This document shows, in pieces, positions 1-8,403 of a DNA stretch of 53,237 bases. The notes below the pieces were generated by a model, which made no database searches, was not told where the DNA came from, and worked only from the letters and a program-made list of their open reading frames with translations. The stretch is taken from NCBI RefSeq assembly GCF_016648105.1, contig NZ_JACVVE010000039.1:1-53237 (forward strand), read 5' to 3'. A program made the translations under genes and the position numbers. Numbering within the stretch: position 1 is the first letter of the stretch; every line of letters starts with the position of its first letter. This DNA is from Pseudomonas sp. S31. GTDB taxonomy: Bacteria; Pseudomonadota; Gammaproteobacteria; Pseudomonadales; Pseudomonadaceae.

Positions 1-180
1 TGGTTGGCATACATGCACCTCTTACTCATGTTATGCCCGAACACAAAATTTCTGACACCCTCGCGCCGCGCGGGGGGCGCCCGATCTCATAAATACCACA
101 TTATAAACGTCGAACCCTTCCGGCGCTGGCGCAAATACAGACGCTTCCTACAACCCTCGGCATTGTGAACGTTGCGGGCT

Positions 181-243
181 CAAGCTAGCTTGTGCAAGCG
201 CTAAGAACGCTTCGCAGCGGAATCCCGTTCCCGTTAGAAACGG
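181..243. other. Upstream region of the BRO gene, with small palindromes
   Basis: The first 268 bases hold no convincing gene. Just upstream of the BRO-domain gene I see a perfect 12-bp palindrome (CAAGCTAGCTTG, 181-192), a short inverted repeat (AAGCG at 196-200 with CGCTT at 208-212) and a hairpin (CCGTT-AGA-AACGG, 231-243). They could be operator or RNA structures controlling the next gene, but nothing ties them to a known regulator. I saw no tRNA or attachment site in 1-180. Confidence 0.35.
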
Positions 244-268
244 CTCTCCTACTTTTGGAAGGCCCATC

Positions 269-805
269 ATGCTCGACCACTTCACCCCCACCCTCTTCAC
301 CCGCCACAACCGCCCGCTGCACGCTCTCTGGCTCGAATCCCAAGCCTGGTTCTGCGCCCGGGAACTGGGCCGGCTGACCGGCCGGCACTACGACCAACAT
401 GGCGTCCGTCGGCTCGACCCGGACCAGCATCGAGTCGTGCGGCTACGACGCTACGAGCAGTACCAAGACACCCTCATGATCAGCGAGTCCGGCGCCTACA
501 CCTTGCTGGCTCACCATTACGTGCCGGAGAACCGCCATCTGCGCAGGTGGCTGACCCACGAGGTGGTGGCGGTGCTGCGTGCTGCGGATACTGAAGATAC
601 CGACGCTTCGCCGCAATTGGGGCGCATGTGCTGGGCTGGAGGGCGCATCTCGACCTTGCTGTACTGGCAGAACGAGGCTTGGGTGAAGATGCGCGACATG
701 CCGGTAGTACTGGCGCTGGAAGCGGCTGAAGCCGAGCCGAGCGGCATGCGCAAGGACGGTTGGCGGGAGTGTGCGCAGCGGGCTTTGCGGATGCATGGAG
801 TCTAG
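269..805 (+). CDS. BRO-N domain (phage antirepressor-like) protein
   Basis: A 178-residue protein with the BRO N-terminal domain pattern found in phage antirepressors and baculovirus BRO proteins: an early FCARELGRLTG helix, the segment LMISESGAYTLLAHH and the closing RRWLTHEVVAVLR (residues roughly 25-110). BRO-N domains bind DNA. The remaining ~65 residues match nothing I recognise. The start is supported by GGAAGG at 257-262, six bases before ATG. The gene stands alone 130 bp before the hipBA pair on the same strand. The role is unknown; a phage-derived regulator is the simplest reading. No integrase or other phage genes are nearby, so a whole prophage is not supported. Confidence 0.7.
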   Translation: MLDHFTPTLFTRHNRPLHALWLESQAWFCARELGRLTGRHYDQHGVRRLDPDQHRVVRLRRYEQYQDTLMISESGAYTLLAHHYVPENRHLRRWLTHEVVAVLRAADTEDTDASPQLGRMCWAGGRISTLLYWQNEAWVKMRDMPVVLALEAAEAEPSGMRKDGWRECAQRALRMHGV

Positions 806-864
806 CAGAGTCGGTAGTGGCTCTTCGCCGCTGATCTAGGGACCTGTGGGTGCCGGCAGCCTAC

Positions 865-937
865 GGAACACGCATTTTAAGAACTGCTATACTACCTCTT
901 ACCCACGATAAGCATTGCTTTAACAGGTCTTAAAATG
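865..937 (+). promoter_or_regulatory. hipBA promoter with candidate HipB operators
   Basis: A perfect 10-bp inverted repeat, CATTTTAAGA at 873-882 and TCTTAAAATG at 928-937, frames the promoter region of hipBA. A -10 like element TATACT lies at 888-893, so the first arm falls in the -35/-10 spacer; the -35 (about 865-870) is poor. The second arm contains the hipB ATG. Arm centres are 55 bp apart, about five helical turns, which would suit two HipB dimers on one DNA face. HipB autorepression is known for the family; use of these particular sites is inferred. Confidence 0.5.
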
Positions 938-1237
938 AACATTTTCCCTTTGGCATGTGCCGACAAGCTAATGAAATTAGGGCTCCTGGCCAAGAATAGG
1001 CGTCTTGAGCGGAAAATTCGTCAAAAGGACCTCTCTGCGCAGTCTGGCGTGTCGGTTACCACAATCGCCAAAATCGAAGCCGGGACCCCCTCGGTGGAGA
1101 TGCGCAGCTACATGCTGGTCCTATGGTATCTAGGCTTGCTCGACGAGGTGTTTCAGGATGTCCCGATGACCTCGCCCGCATCGTTCGCCACTGAACACCG
1201 GGTGCGCCTCAAGCAGGTGACGGAGGATGACTTCTGA
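935..1237 (+). CDS. hipB: HipB-type antitoxin, XRE-family HTH regulator
   Basis: A 100-residue protein with a single Cro/CI-type helix-turn-helix (about residues 15-70): LAKNRRLERKIRQKDLSAQSGVS, then TTIAKIEAG as the recognition helix region, followed by an acidic tail. HipB antitoxins bind HipA, neutralise its kinase activity and repress their own operon as dimers. The stop overlaps the next start by one base (TGATG), so translation is probably coupled to hipA. Unusually, the ATG lies inside one arm of an inverted repeat. The region looks less GC-rich than the T6SS genes that follow, consistent with acquisition. Confidence 0.85.
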   Translation: MNIFPLACADKLMKLGLLAKNRRLERKIRQKDLSAQSGVSVTTIAKIEAGTPSVEMRSYMLVLWYLGLLDEVFQDVPMTSPASFATEHRVRLKQVTEDDF

Positions 1238-2454
1238 TGACAGCAATCTACCTCTACATGCAAATGCCGGACTCCCTCGAGGTTTCCACCATCGGGCGGT
1301 TGAGCGTGGAGAACAATGTCGGGGAGTTCGTCTACAACCCAGCCCATGTCGAGGCGGGTGGCTGGGTAGCTGATGATTTGCGCTACCCACTGCGAACCCA
1401 ACCCTACAAACGTATCACCAAGAACCGAGGCATACCCGGATTCATCCGTGACGCTGCTCCTGATGGGTGGGGTGAACGCTTGGTAGCGCGAGAGCATGGT
1501 GAGCAGAAGGAGGCCCTTGCCTTCATTCTGAAATCGCCCAACCATGACCGAGCTGGAAACCTCATGGCAGGGGCCGGTCGAAAGCCACCTGAGGGTATTG
1601 GCCAGGCTGGACTAGGCAAGATTACCCAGCTGGAAACCTTCATACAGTTCGCAGACGGTGTGCAAGGTGGATTCCCACGCAATGCCGACAAAGGCACCAA
1701 GGCCACGCTGCAACAGCGATCATCACTCGGTGGCGCCCGGCCCAAATGCACGTTGATCGATGGACAACGGCTGCTGTTAGCCAAGCCACGAGACCGCCAT
1801 GATTCATACGACATCCCGGCCCTGGAACACGCTTGTATGACCTTTGCCGCAAGCAAAGGCCTGAACGTCGCGAACGTGGATTTACATCACGGACGGGTCA
1901 GCACGTTGCTCGTCGATCGTTTCGACCGGGTACCGGCCGGCAACGGCCAGTTCTATCGTGTTCCCATGTTGAGCGGTTTGACATTGCTCGACAGCGATTG
2001 GAACAACCCCGTCGGTTGGCCTCGTGAATGGCACTACGGGTTACTGGCGGACGAAATGAGCCGACGAGGTGTGCCGCGGAGCGATCTTCAGGAGCTGTTC
2101 AAACGCATCTGTTTCAACATCCTGATCGGCAACGATGATGATCACCCCAAGAATGTGGCGCTGCTCTATCTGAATGGCGTATGGCGGCTATCTCCCATGT
2201 ACGACGTGGTACCAACGACCGAAGGCGCCGCTCCTTCCAGCTTGGCCATGGCAGTGGGGAGTTTCGGAAAGGAACTGACCCGGCGCAACCTGCTCAGTCA
2301 AGCCGACCACTATGGCCTGACTCCAGCTGAGGCAGGCTCAGTCATCGATGAAATTGCCGGGTGGAAATCCGATTTGGAGGCCCATTATCGACAGCATTTG
2401 CCGCAAGAAGAAGCTGAGGTGGCGTTGGCTGCGATGGGGACATTGAAAGATTGA
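1237..2454 (+). CDS. hipA: HipA-type serine/threonine kinase toxin
   Basis: A 405-residue HipA-family kinase. The N-terminal part has the family signature PGFIRDAAPDGWGERL (67-82). The kinase half has the Ser/Gly loop SSLGGARPK (162-170), a lysine-bearing strand LLLAK (179-183), DRFDR (227-231), the catalytic NILIGNDDDHPKN (294-306) and the metal-binding MYDVVP (321-326). In E. coli HipA the corresponding aspartates are needed for ATP and Mg; they look intact here. HipA kinases phosphorylate translation factors such as glutamyl-tRNA synthetase and cause growth arrest; the target of this branch is not known. It follows hipB with a one-base overlap. Full length, no sign of decay. Confidence 0.9.
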   Translation: MTAIYLYMQMPDSLEVSTIGRLSVENNVGEFVYNPAHVEAGGWVADDLRYPLRTQPYKRITKNRGIPGFIRDAAPDGWGERLVAREHGEQKEALAFILKSPNHDRAGNLMAGAGRKPPEGIGQAGLGKITQLETFIQFADGVQGGFPRNADKGTKATLQQRSSLGGARPKCTLIDGQRLLLAKPRDRHDSYDIPALEHACMTFAASKGLNVANVDLHHGRVSTLLVDRFDRVPAGNGQFYRVPMLSGLTLLDSDWNNPVGWPREWHYGLLADEMSRRGVPRSDLQELFKRICFNILIGNDDDHPKNVALLYLNGVWRLSPMYDVVPTTEGAAPSSLAMAVGSFGKELTRRNLLSQADHYGLTPAEAGSVIDEIAGWKSDLEAHYRQHLPQEEAEVALAAMGTLKD

Positions 2455-2509
2455 ATTCTCCCCTTCGCCGCGAACCGAGCGAAGCCCGGCCAAACAGCGC
2501 AGCACGTGA

Positions 2510-2971
2510 CTACTTGCCCTCAGCCACCGGCTCCACCCGCTCGACCACCACCTGCTGATGGGTGAACATATCGGTGACGATCACCTCCCCTTCCGAATAC
2601 TCGGGTGTGATCATCACCGAGCGGATCAGGTGCTGGTTGCTCCCCTCGCGCTCCTGGATGTTCTCGAACGACACGACCACCGTGTCGTTGCGCCAGTTGC
2701 TGATGTCGAAACCGCCCGCGGCGATGAACTCGCGGATGTCGCGCACATCGTTGAAGGTGTTGGCGGGGAGTATCAGCAGGCGGCCCTTGAGGAACACTTC
2801 GTAGTACTGGCGCGGACCCGCCGGCCAGTTGTGCGCCACCACGTGCTCGATGCGCCAGTGGTGGACGTCGTTTTCATAGACCACCACGCGTTCGACCTTG
2901 TGGCCGTTGCAGGCGGCGAGCAATGGCAGCAGCAAGGCCCCAAGCCAGCTGCGCTTTCGGCGCAAATTCAT
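2510..2971 (-). CDS. Small lipoprotein downstream of the T6SS tag operon
   Basis: A 153-residue protein with a short basic N-terminus, hydrophobic stretch and lipobox LAAC (Cys21 by my count), so probably an outer- or inner-membrane lipoprotein. The mature part is rich in beta-type segments (RVVVYEND, VVVSFENI, EVIVTDMF) and has no motif I know. It is the last gene of the leftward cluster, 22 bp after a small membrane protein gene. The trio 2510-4336 has the shape of an effector with envelope-located partners, but that is inferred from position. It faces hipA tail to tail. Confidence 0.7.
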   Translation of the reverse strand: MNLRRKRSWLGALLLPLLAACNGHKVERVVVYENDVHHWRIEHVVAHNWPAGPRQYYEVFLKGRLLILPANTFNDVRDIREFIAAGGFDISNWRNDTVVVSFENIQEREGSNQHLIRSVMITPEYSEGEVIVTDMFTHQQVVVERVEPVAEGK

Positions 2972-2993
2972 TCAGTCAGCCTCCATAACAGCT

Positions 2994-3434
2994 TTACTTG
3001 GCGGCCTTCGCGGCCTGGCGGTTGGCCTTGCGGATGTGGCGGTAGCTCACCAACTGCACACGCATGTCCCGGTAGCGCTGGGTGTTGATGACCAATAAGG
3101 CCAGCAAGGCGAACACCAGCACCGAAACATACGCCCCCATGTGCGGGCGATAGCCGTAGCTGGGCAACGCAGCGAGCAAGGCGACGACGAGGATGCCGAT
3201 CACACCGCGCACGCCCCAGGCGTAGCCGCGCACCATGGCGATATGCGAGGCGGCACTTACCGCCGCTGCCACTGCAAGGGCCATCACCGACAGCGAGCGG
3301 TCGGGGCTGCGCAAATAGGTAGCGAATACCAGTGAGACAGTCCCGCCGACAGCAAAGCAGGACAGTGTGAACTCGGCAATGAATACGCCGAAGTAACGAG
3401 AAAGAAACGCTTGCAGCTCCTGACCATGTGTCAC
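2994..3434 (-). CDS. Small integral membrane protein, candidate immunity or accessory protein
   Basis: A 146-residue protein with about four hydrophobic segments (for example VSLVFATYL, SVMALAVAAAVSAASHIAM, VIGILVVALLAALP, YVSVLVFALLALLVI) and a basic C-terminal tail. It starts with GTG whose bases overlap the stop of the upstream gene (GTGA), giving tight coupling to the 301-aa protein. I do not recognise the family. Immunity proteins to membrane-active toxins are often small inner-membrane proteins encoded right after the toxin, so an immunity role is a reasonable hypothesis only. Confidence 0.7.
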   Translation of the reverse strand: MTHGQELQAFLSRYFGVFIAEFTLSCFAVGGTVSLVFATYLRSPDRSLSVMALAVAAAVSAASHIAMVRGYAWGVRGVIGILVVALLAALPSYGYRPHMGAYVSVLVFALLALLVINTQRYRDMRVQLVSYRHIRKANRQAAKAAK

Positions 3435-4336
3435 TCGGTAATCTCCTCGTAAAGCCCCACAGCAACCGACTGCACGAAGCTGCTGCTGCCAAAGCCCAGG
3501 GATGCGCCGATAGAGTCCTGGATCAGGGTCTTGGTGGCGTGCTGGATCTCGGTGGGGGTAAAGCGTTTGATCGCCGTCCCGGCAGCCTGCTGCAGCTTGA
3601 GCTGCTTGGCAGTGAGCGACGGATGCTTGATCAGCAGCAATTCCTTGGCCAACGCCTTGCGTTGCTGGCGGCTCAAATTATCGAACAGCTCGCGCCAGCT
3701 CTTGCCGGTCGCCGCTTTTCGCACTTGCAGGAACCGCACGGTGCTCGCGCCTGAGGCACCCACGCCCATCAGGGAAACACCGTCGAGGATACCCATGATC
3801 GTCTGCACGGTGTCGTTGTTGTCGAGCCAGTCGTTCTGCTCGGGGTCGTTCATTTCGTTATACACCCGGTACCCGCCCATCAGGCATTGGCCGGTCCCGG
3901 CAGCGGCCGCAGCATAGCCCACTGCGGTCAAGGCCAGGCTGGCGCCAGCGCTAAACGGTACGGCGACGGTGCCGCTGAACATGACGATCCAACCCAGCGC
4001 TGCCGACAGGCAGGTCGCGCTCGCGTTCATCGCTTCGCTGACCACCTTGCGCTCGCGCGGGCCGGTGGTCAGCTGGGTCATGAACTGTTCGGGCGAGGTG
4101 TAGGGTGGCGCCTCCTGCAGGATGATGCGCTTGGGCGCGATGCTGCAGATCGGCTGGAATTCGCGCAGCGTGATCACGTTGTACTGGGCATCGATGTAGA
4201 CGACGCCAGCACCGACGATACCGGGGTCGGCATCGATGGCCCTGAACAGCTTCTGCTGGTCGAGGGTGAGCAACAGCTTCTGACGCGCCATCTGCTGCCG
4301 GTTGCTGCCCAGCACATCGGGCAATAGGTCATTCAC
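3431..4336 (-). CDS. Uncharacterised 301-aa protein with hydrophobic core, candidate T6SS effector
   Basis: This 301-residue protein has a soluble N-terminus (1-100), a long small-residue-rich hydrophobic region (about 105-155, with SAGASLALTAVGYAAAAAG), another glycine-rich segment (GVSLMGVGASGAS) and a basic helical C-terminus. There is no signal peptide. No catalytic motif is visible. It lies 115 bp after tagQ on the same strand and is followed, with a 4-base overlap, by a membrane protein and then a lipoprotein. A hydrophobic core without signal peptide beside a T6SS resembles pore-forming effectors, but other roles are possible. I recall similar Pseudomonas proteins carrying the label NAD synthetase; nothing in the sequence supports that activity. 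Confidence 0.65.
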   Translation of the reverse strand: MNDLLPDVLGSNRQQMARQKLLLTLDQQKLFRAIDADPGIVGAGVVYIDAQYNVITLREFQPICSIAPKRIILQEAPPYTSPEQFMTQLTTGPRERKVVSEAMNASATCLSAALGWIVMFSGTVAVPFSAGASLALTAVGYAAAAAGTGQCLMGGYRVYNEMNDPEQNDWLDNNDTVQTIMGILDGVSLMGVGASGASTVRFLQVRKAATGKSWRELFDNLSRQQRKALAKELLLIKHPSLTAKQLKLQQAAGTAIKRFTPTEIQHATKTLIQDSIGASLGFGSSSFVQSVAVGLYEEITE

Positions 4337-4451
4337 GACGACTCTCCTTGAATCGACAAGCCGCTGCGCCGGCCCACGCGTCCCCCCGGCAGGTCAGGCG
4401 ACCTGCACAAGGGCTGCACGTGCGCTGGCGCGAGCGCAACGGAGCGTGGGG

Positions 4452-5357
4452 TTACACGTTCGGGCAAGGTACCGGCGCCCAGTCACCCATGTCGGGGCTG
4501 CGGCACATCTTGTTGACCTGGTCGACACCGGCATTGGCCACTTGCTGGGCCTCGGCCTTCTTACTGGTGGCGTTCTGCAGGGTCTTCTCGGTGGCTACGG
4601 CCTCTTGCGGCACGTTCTTGTTGACCTTCTTGGCCTGGGTCTTCTTGCCAGTGGTCTTGGCCGGTGCGGCCACGGTGGCGACTTCGGTACGCGCTACGCC
4701 GACCTGCTTGAGGTCCTGCTCGTAGGCCTGGGTGTAGCTGTCGAGGTTTTCCGCGACGCGGCCGTTGACGGTGGCCAGCAGCTTGTTCGACTCCTGCAGG
4801 CCCGAGACGATCTCGGCCAGGCGCTTGCGCCCTTCGGTGTCGTTGATGCGGTTGGCCTTGCGGCCGTCGATCAGGCTGGTGAACTCACGCTGATAGCAGC
4901 TCTGCGAAGCCTTGGCGTAGGCCGTGGTGCGGTCCAGGTCGGCAGCGCTCTTGTCGATGTCGGTAGCGTAGGAAGCGATGCGCTGCTTGTCATCGCTGAT
5001 CTGCTTCTGGCGCTCGGTGTAGTAACCGGCCGCGCCGCCCACCAGGGCACCGCCGGCTGCACCGATGGCGGCGTTGCGGCCACGGTTTTCCTTGTCGACC
5101 AGGGCGCCGGTCAGGGCGCCGCCGAGCGCACCGATGACGGCACCGCTGGCAACCGACTTGGTCATGTCGCCGTCGGTGGAGCGCAGGTGCTGCACTGGCT
5201 CGTAGCAGCTGGGGTAGTACTCGACCTTGGTCGTGGCGCCGACCTTGGACACCGGCGAGCTGGAGCAGCCGGCCAGCAGCACGGTGCTGAAGCCTGCGGC
5301 CAGCAGCAGCGCGTTGCGGGCCTGGGAAGCGTTGATCATGGTTTTTCGGCTGAACAT
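4452..5357 (-). CDS. tagQ: TagQ, outer-membrane lipoprotein of the T6SS phosphorylation pathway
   Basis: A 301-residue lipoprotein with lipobox LLAGC (Cys31; Cys25 if Met7 is the start). After the lipobox comes a glycine-zipper segment (AVIGALGGALTGALV and AAIGAAGGALVGGAAG, about residues 70-110), then a predicted helical region and a lysine-rich stretch (TTGKKTQAKKVNKN). In P. aeruginosa TagQ is an outer-membrane lipoprotein that holds TagR and helps activate PpkA. Its place at the end of the tagT-tagS-tagR series agrees with that. The next gene upstream, tagR, ends 72 bp before it. Confidence 0.88.
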   Translation of the reverse strand: MFSRKTMINASQARNALLLAAGFSTVLLAGCSSSPVSKVGATTKVEYYPSCYEPVQHLRSTDGDMTKSVASGAVIGALGGALTGALVDKENRGRNAAIGAAGGALVGGAAGYYTERQKQISDDKQRIASYATDIDKSAADLDRTTAYAKASQSCYQREFTSLIDGRKANRINDTEGRKRLAEIVSGLQESNKLLATVNGRVAENLDSYTQAYEQDLKQVGVARTEVATVAAPAKTTGKKTQAKKVNKNVPQEAVATEKTLQNATSKKAEAQQVANAGVDQVNKMCRSPDMGDWAPVPCPNV

Positions 5358-5429
5358 GTCGGTTTCTCACTTGGGTGGGTCAAACCGGGGAGCCTCATGC
5401 CGCCCCGGGGTTACGTCAGGCAGAAGCCA

Positions 5430-7208
5430 CTACGAAGGCCGCGCGGCGGCCGATGCCAGGAGCTCCTTGAGGATCGTCGCCGGGTCGGCCCGCCGGTTCT
5501 GGCGGTACTCCCCAACGTGGCGAACGAACAGGGTGGCGCGGCTCACCAGGCTGTTGCCCAGGACCGGCTTGCGATTGAGTTCTTCCTTGACCCGCTGGAA
5601 CTGCGCCTGGATCACCGCATCGGTGTAGCGCGTGCCACTGGCCAGGTTGTCGATGTAGATCGCCACGGCGCCGTCGAGGGCGGCGCGGCCATTGGCGATG
5701 GCGGCGGCGTACATGCGCACGGTGGTCTGGTCGCCACGGGCCTTGGCCTCGGCCTGGGTGGTGCGCAGGTTGGTCAGGCGGATGTTGTAGTTGTTGATGG
5801 TCTCGGCTACCAGTGCGGCAGACTGGATCAGGTTGCCAGCGGCTTCCTCACGCTGGCGGCCGATCAGCGAGACACTGCGCTTGAGCTCTTCGTTGACCAG
5901 GCCCAGCTCGGCCTGCTGGCGCGGGTCGACGGTGGCGGCGATGATGCTGTCCAGGCGCTTGGTCGGGTCCTGGGCGGCGTCGATGTCGTCGGTCAGGCTG
6001 GCCAGGCGGCCCTCCTTCTGCCACTGCTCGAACAGCTCCTGGTAGCGCGAACGGGGTGCCGACAGAGCACCGATGGCCACCCGGAAGCCAGTGGTCTCGT
6101 TGCGCTGCTCGGTGCCATCGGCGCCGAACAGTGGGTACTCGCGGCGCATGCCGGTGAACAGCGTGCCCTCGCCTTCGAGGTAATTGCCGCCCTTGACCAC
6201 GAAGCCGCCGTAGGCGCCCTGCAGGCGGCCGGCGTGCACCAGCTGGAACGACTCCTGGACCATCTCGGCAGCATTGCCGATCACATCGAACAACCCCAAC
6301 GGGTTCGGCAGCTTGGTGCCGATCGGCATCAGCCGCGCAGCCTGGCCGGTCCCCCCGGCGACCTGGTTGAACACCGCCCAATCGCCCAGAGGCCCGTCGC
6401 TGTCATTGCCTTCGACCTTGCGCGGGAACAGGCGCCCTTCCAGTTCCTGGCGGCTCACTGCCGAACCGCCACGGGCGGCGAATTCCCATTCCACCTCGGT
6501 GGGCAAGCGCACGAAGCCAACACCGCCGTCTTCGGCCTTGCTGCCGCGGCCACTGACCGGCAGCAGTTCGCGGTGATACTTGAGCAACCAGGCGCTGTAC
6601 ACGGCAGCGAAGCGCTCGGCCTCGAAGCGCGACAGTTTGACCTTGGGCAAGCGCCCCGCCGCCGAAGTCTCGGCCTGGCAGCTCGGCGCCGCCTCGCCGC
6701 TGGCCAGCGACTGGGCCTGGGCCATGACCTGGGCGTACTGGCGGGCGGTGACTTCGTACTTGCCGATGAAGTACATCATCGGCTTGAGCGGGCCACCCTG
6801 GTCGATCTTCGGCAGGCTGGGCGCCACGGCCTTCTGCCACGCGGGCGACAGGTCCTGCAGGCCGAACTGGCCGTTGATGAAGTCGCGCCGGTAGCCAGAG
6901 ATGAACGACTGCTTGTAGCCGGCCTCGCCTTCGCTGAACGGGTAGCCGAGGTTGACCTCGCGGTCGTCCAGGCTGCCCTGGGCCAGCACGTAGACGCTGC
7001 GCAGCACCAGTTCACCACCGCACGGCAGCGGCAGGCTGACGTCGCCCGGCAGTGGCTTGGGGTTGTCCAGCTTGCTGCTGTCGACCGGCTGCGCTGCGGC
7101 ACTGGCCGGGGCCTCGGGCTTGGCAGGCTCGTCCTGGCCAGGCGAACAGGCCGCAAGGCCAAGGGTGGAGAGGATCAGGGCCACGGCCCCGAGGCGAAGG
7201 TCAGACAT
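5430..7208 (-). CDS. tagR: TagR, formylglycine-generating-enzyme-like regulator of PpkA
   Basis: 592 residues. The start chosen gives a lipoprotein-type N-terminus with LAAC (MSDLRLGAV... lipobox near residue 21) and an 8-base overlap with the end of tagS. The FGE/sulfatase-modifying fold occupies about residues 60-370: FIGKYEVTARQY, RLPTEVEWEFAARGG, GLFDVIGNAAEMVQ, VVKGGNYLEG and the closing TTGFRVAIG. The last ~200 residues are helical. In P. aeruginosa TagR acts in the periplasm upstream of the kinase PpkA and has no known enzymatic role in secretion. The lipobox suggests membrane anchoring here, where a plain periplasmic form is described for P. aeruginosa. Confidence 0.88.
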   Translation of the reverse strand: MSDLRLGAVALILSTLGLAACSPGQDEPAKPEAPASAAAQPVDSSKLDNPKPLPGDVSLPLPCGGELVLRSVYVLAQGSLDDREVNLGYPFSEGEAGYKQSFISGYRRDFINGQFGLQDLSPAWQKAVAPSLPKIDQGGPLKPMMYFIGKYEVTARQYAQVMAQAQSLASGEAAPSCQAETSAAGRLPKVKLSRFEAERFAAVYSAWLLKYHRELLPVSGRGSKAEDGGVGFVRLPTEVEWEFAARGGSAVSRQELEGRLFPRKVEGNDSDGPLGDWAVFNQVAGGTGQAARLMPIGTKLPNPLGLFDVIGNAAEMVQESFQLVHAGRLQGAYGGFVVKGGNYLEGEGTLFTGMRREYPLFGADGTEQRNETTGFRVAIGALSAPRSRYQELFEQWQKEGRLASLTDDIDAAQDPTKRLDSIIAATVDPRQQAELGLVNEELKRSVSLIGRQREEAAGNLIQSAALVAETINNYNIRLTNLRTTQAEAKARGDQTTVRMYAAAIANGRAALDGAVAIYIDNLASGTRYTDAVIQAQFQRVKEELNRKPVLGNSLVSRATLFVRHVGEYRQNRRADPATILKELLASAAARPS

Positions 7209-8403
7209 CACGGATTCCTTGGCTGGCATCGATGCGCGCCACCCGCCAGCCACCGAGAGCGGCGGCGGCCGTGCTGGCCAACAGCACGGCACAGAGCGCA
7301 ACGAGGTAGTGCAGGGGCAACAGGTGGCTGGCGTACTCGCCCGGCACCTGCATGAAGATTCGGTTGAGGCCGTGTTCGGCCAGCAGGTACAGGCCACCGG
7401 CGGTGGCAGCGGCAAGTACGCCGCTGTACAGCGCCTGCAGCACCACGAACAGCAGCAACGCGGCGGTGCCGAAACCGAGCAGGCGCAGCACCGCCAGCTC
7501 GCGCTGCTTGCGCTGCACCGCTGCCACCGCGCCAGCGGCGATGGCCGCCACGGCGCCGGCCACGGCCAGGCTGGTAATGATCCAGAACACCAGGTCGAGG
7601 TTGCGGCTGAGGGTCTGCACCTGGGCGATCTGCGCCGCCTGGGTCGACACCAGCCACTGCCGCTCGGCGAAGTACGCGCGCAGCGGCTCGACGTCGGCCA
7701 GCCCGCGGGCATACAGGCGAAACGCCGGGTACACCCGTTCGGCGTCGTTGCCAGGCGCCTCGCCCGGCCAGCCCAGGGCCGGCACCGCGCGTCCGTCGCG
7801 GTAGTCCTCGACCGCCTCGAGCAAAGCCAGGGAGGCGAACAGACCGTCGCGCTCGAACGCGGCCAGCGGCAGCACCGCCGTCACCTGCAGGGGCATCTGG
7901 CGCCACTGCACCTGGCCGGCCTGCTGGCGGCTGAAGCTGGCCTGCAACTCATCGCCGGCACGGGCGCCGAGCTTCTCGGCGGCGGTAAGGCTCAGTACCA
8001 CCTGCTGCAGGCCCTGCGGCGGCGCAACCTGCTGCAACAGCGGATCACCAGCGGCGCTGGGCAGCATTTCCACCGTCACCCGACGGCCCTGGGCGGGCAG
8101 CAACAGGTCGGCAGTGGCGGCGATCTGCCGGGTACGGGGGATGGCGAAGGCGACGTCGGGGCGCTGCGCCAGTTCGTCGATCAGCTCAGCCCGGAAGCGT
8201 CCACCGCCCAGCGGGATGATCTCGCGCACGGCCGGGTCACGTTGCAGGCGTTCGGTGAGGCTGCCGACCAGGCCGAACTTGAGCCCGAACAGCACCAGCA
8301 ACGGCGCGATCACCGCGACCAGCGCCAACACACTGCACGCCGACAGCCGCGCATCGCTGCGGTAGTCCTGCCAGGCCAGGCCGGCGATCAGCCAGGGGCG
8401 CAT
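7201..8403 (-). CDS. tagS: TagS, inner-membrane permease of the TagST ABC complex
   Basis: A 400-residue FtsX/MacB-type permease. It has one N-terminal membrane helix (about 18-45, LSACSVLALVAVIAPLLVLFGL), a large periplasmic domain (about 50-270), and three C-terminal helices (VFWIITSLAVAGAVAAIAAGAV; AALLLFVVLQALYSGVLAAA; LLPLHYLVALCAVLLAST). With TagT it forms an ABC complex that acts with TagQ and TagR to switch on PpkA. The start codon overlaps the tagT stop (ATGA-like junction at 8401-8405), and its own stop overlaps the tagR start region. Confidence 0.88.
   Translation of the reverse strand: MRPWLIAGLAWQDYRSDARLSACSVLALVAVIAPLLVLFGLKFGLVGSLTERLQRDPAVREIIPLGGGRFRAELIDELAQRPDVAFAIPRTRQIAATADLLLPAQGRRVTVEMLPSAAGDPLLQQVAPPQGLQQVVLSLTAAEKLGARAGDELQASFSRQQAGQVQWRQMPLQVTAVLPLAAFERDGLFASLALLEAVEDYRDGRAVPALGWPGEAPGNDAERVYPAFRLYARGLADVEPLRAYFAERQWLVSTQAAQIAQVQTLSRNLDLVFWIITSLAVAGAVAAIAAGAVAAVQRKQRELAVLRLLGFGTAALLLFVVLQALYSGVLAAATAGGLYLLAEHGLNRIFMQVPGEYASHLLPLHYLVALCAVLLASTAAAALGGWRVARIDASQGIRDV

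Noticed and set aside
1..180. tRNA or attachment site at the left edge
   Set aside because: No cloverleaf or CCA-type end could be drawn, and no integrase is present.
4389..4406. Terminator between the 301-aa gene and tagQ
   Set aside because: GCAGGTC-AGGC-GACCTGC forms a 7-bp hairpin but has no U-run on either strand; too weak to claim.
4302..7355. A 1017-codon open frame on the plus strand opposite tagQ/tagR
   Set aside because: It is a GC-rich shadow: low-complexity Gly/Ala/Arg/Leu composition, no domain, and antisense to two recognisable genes.
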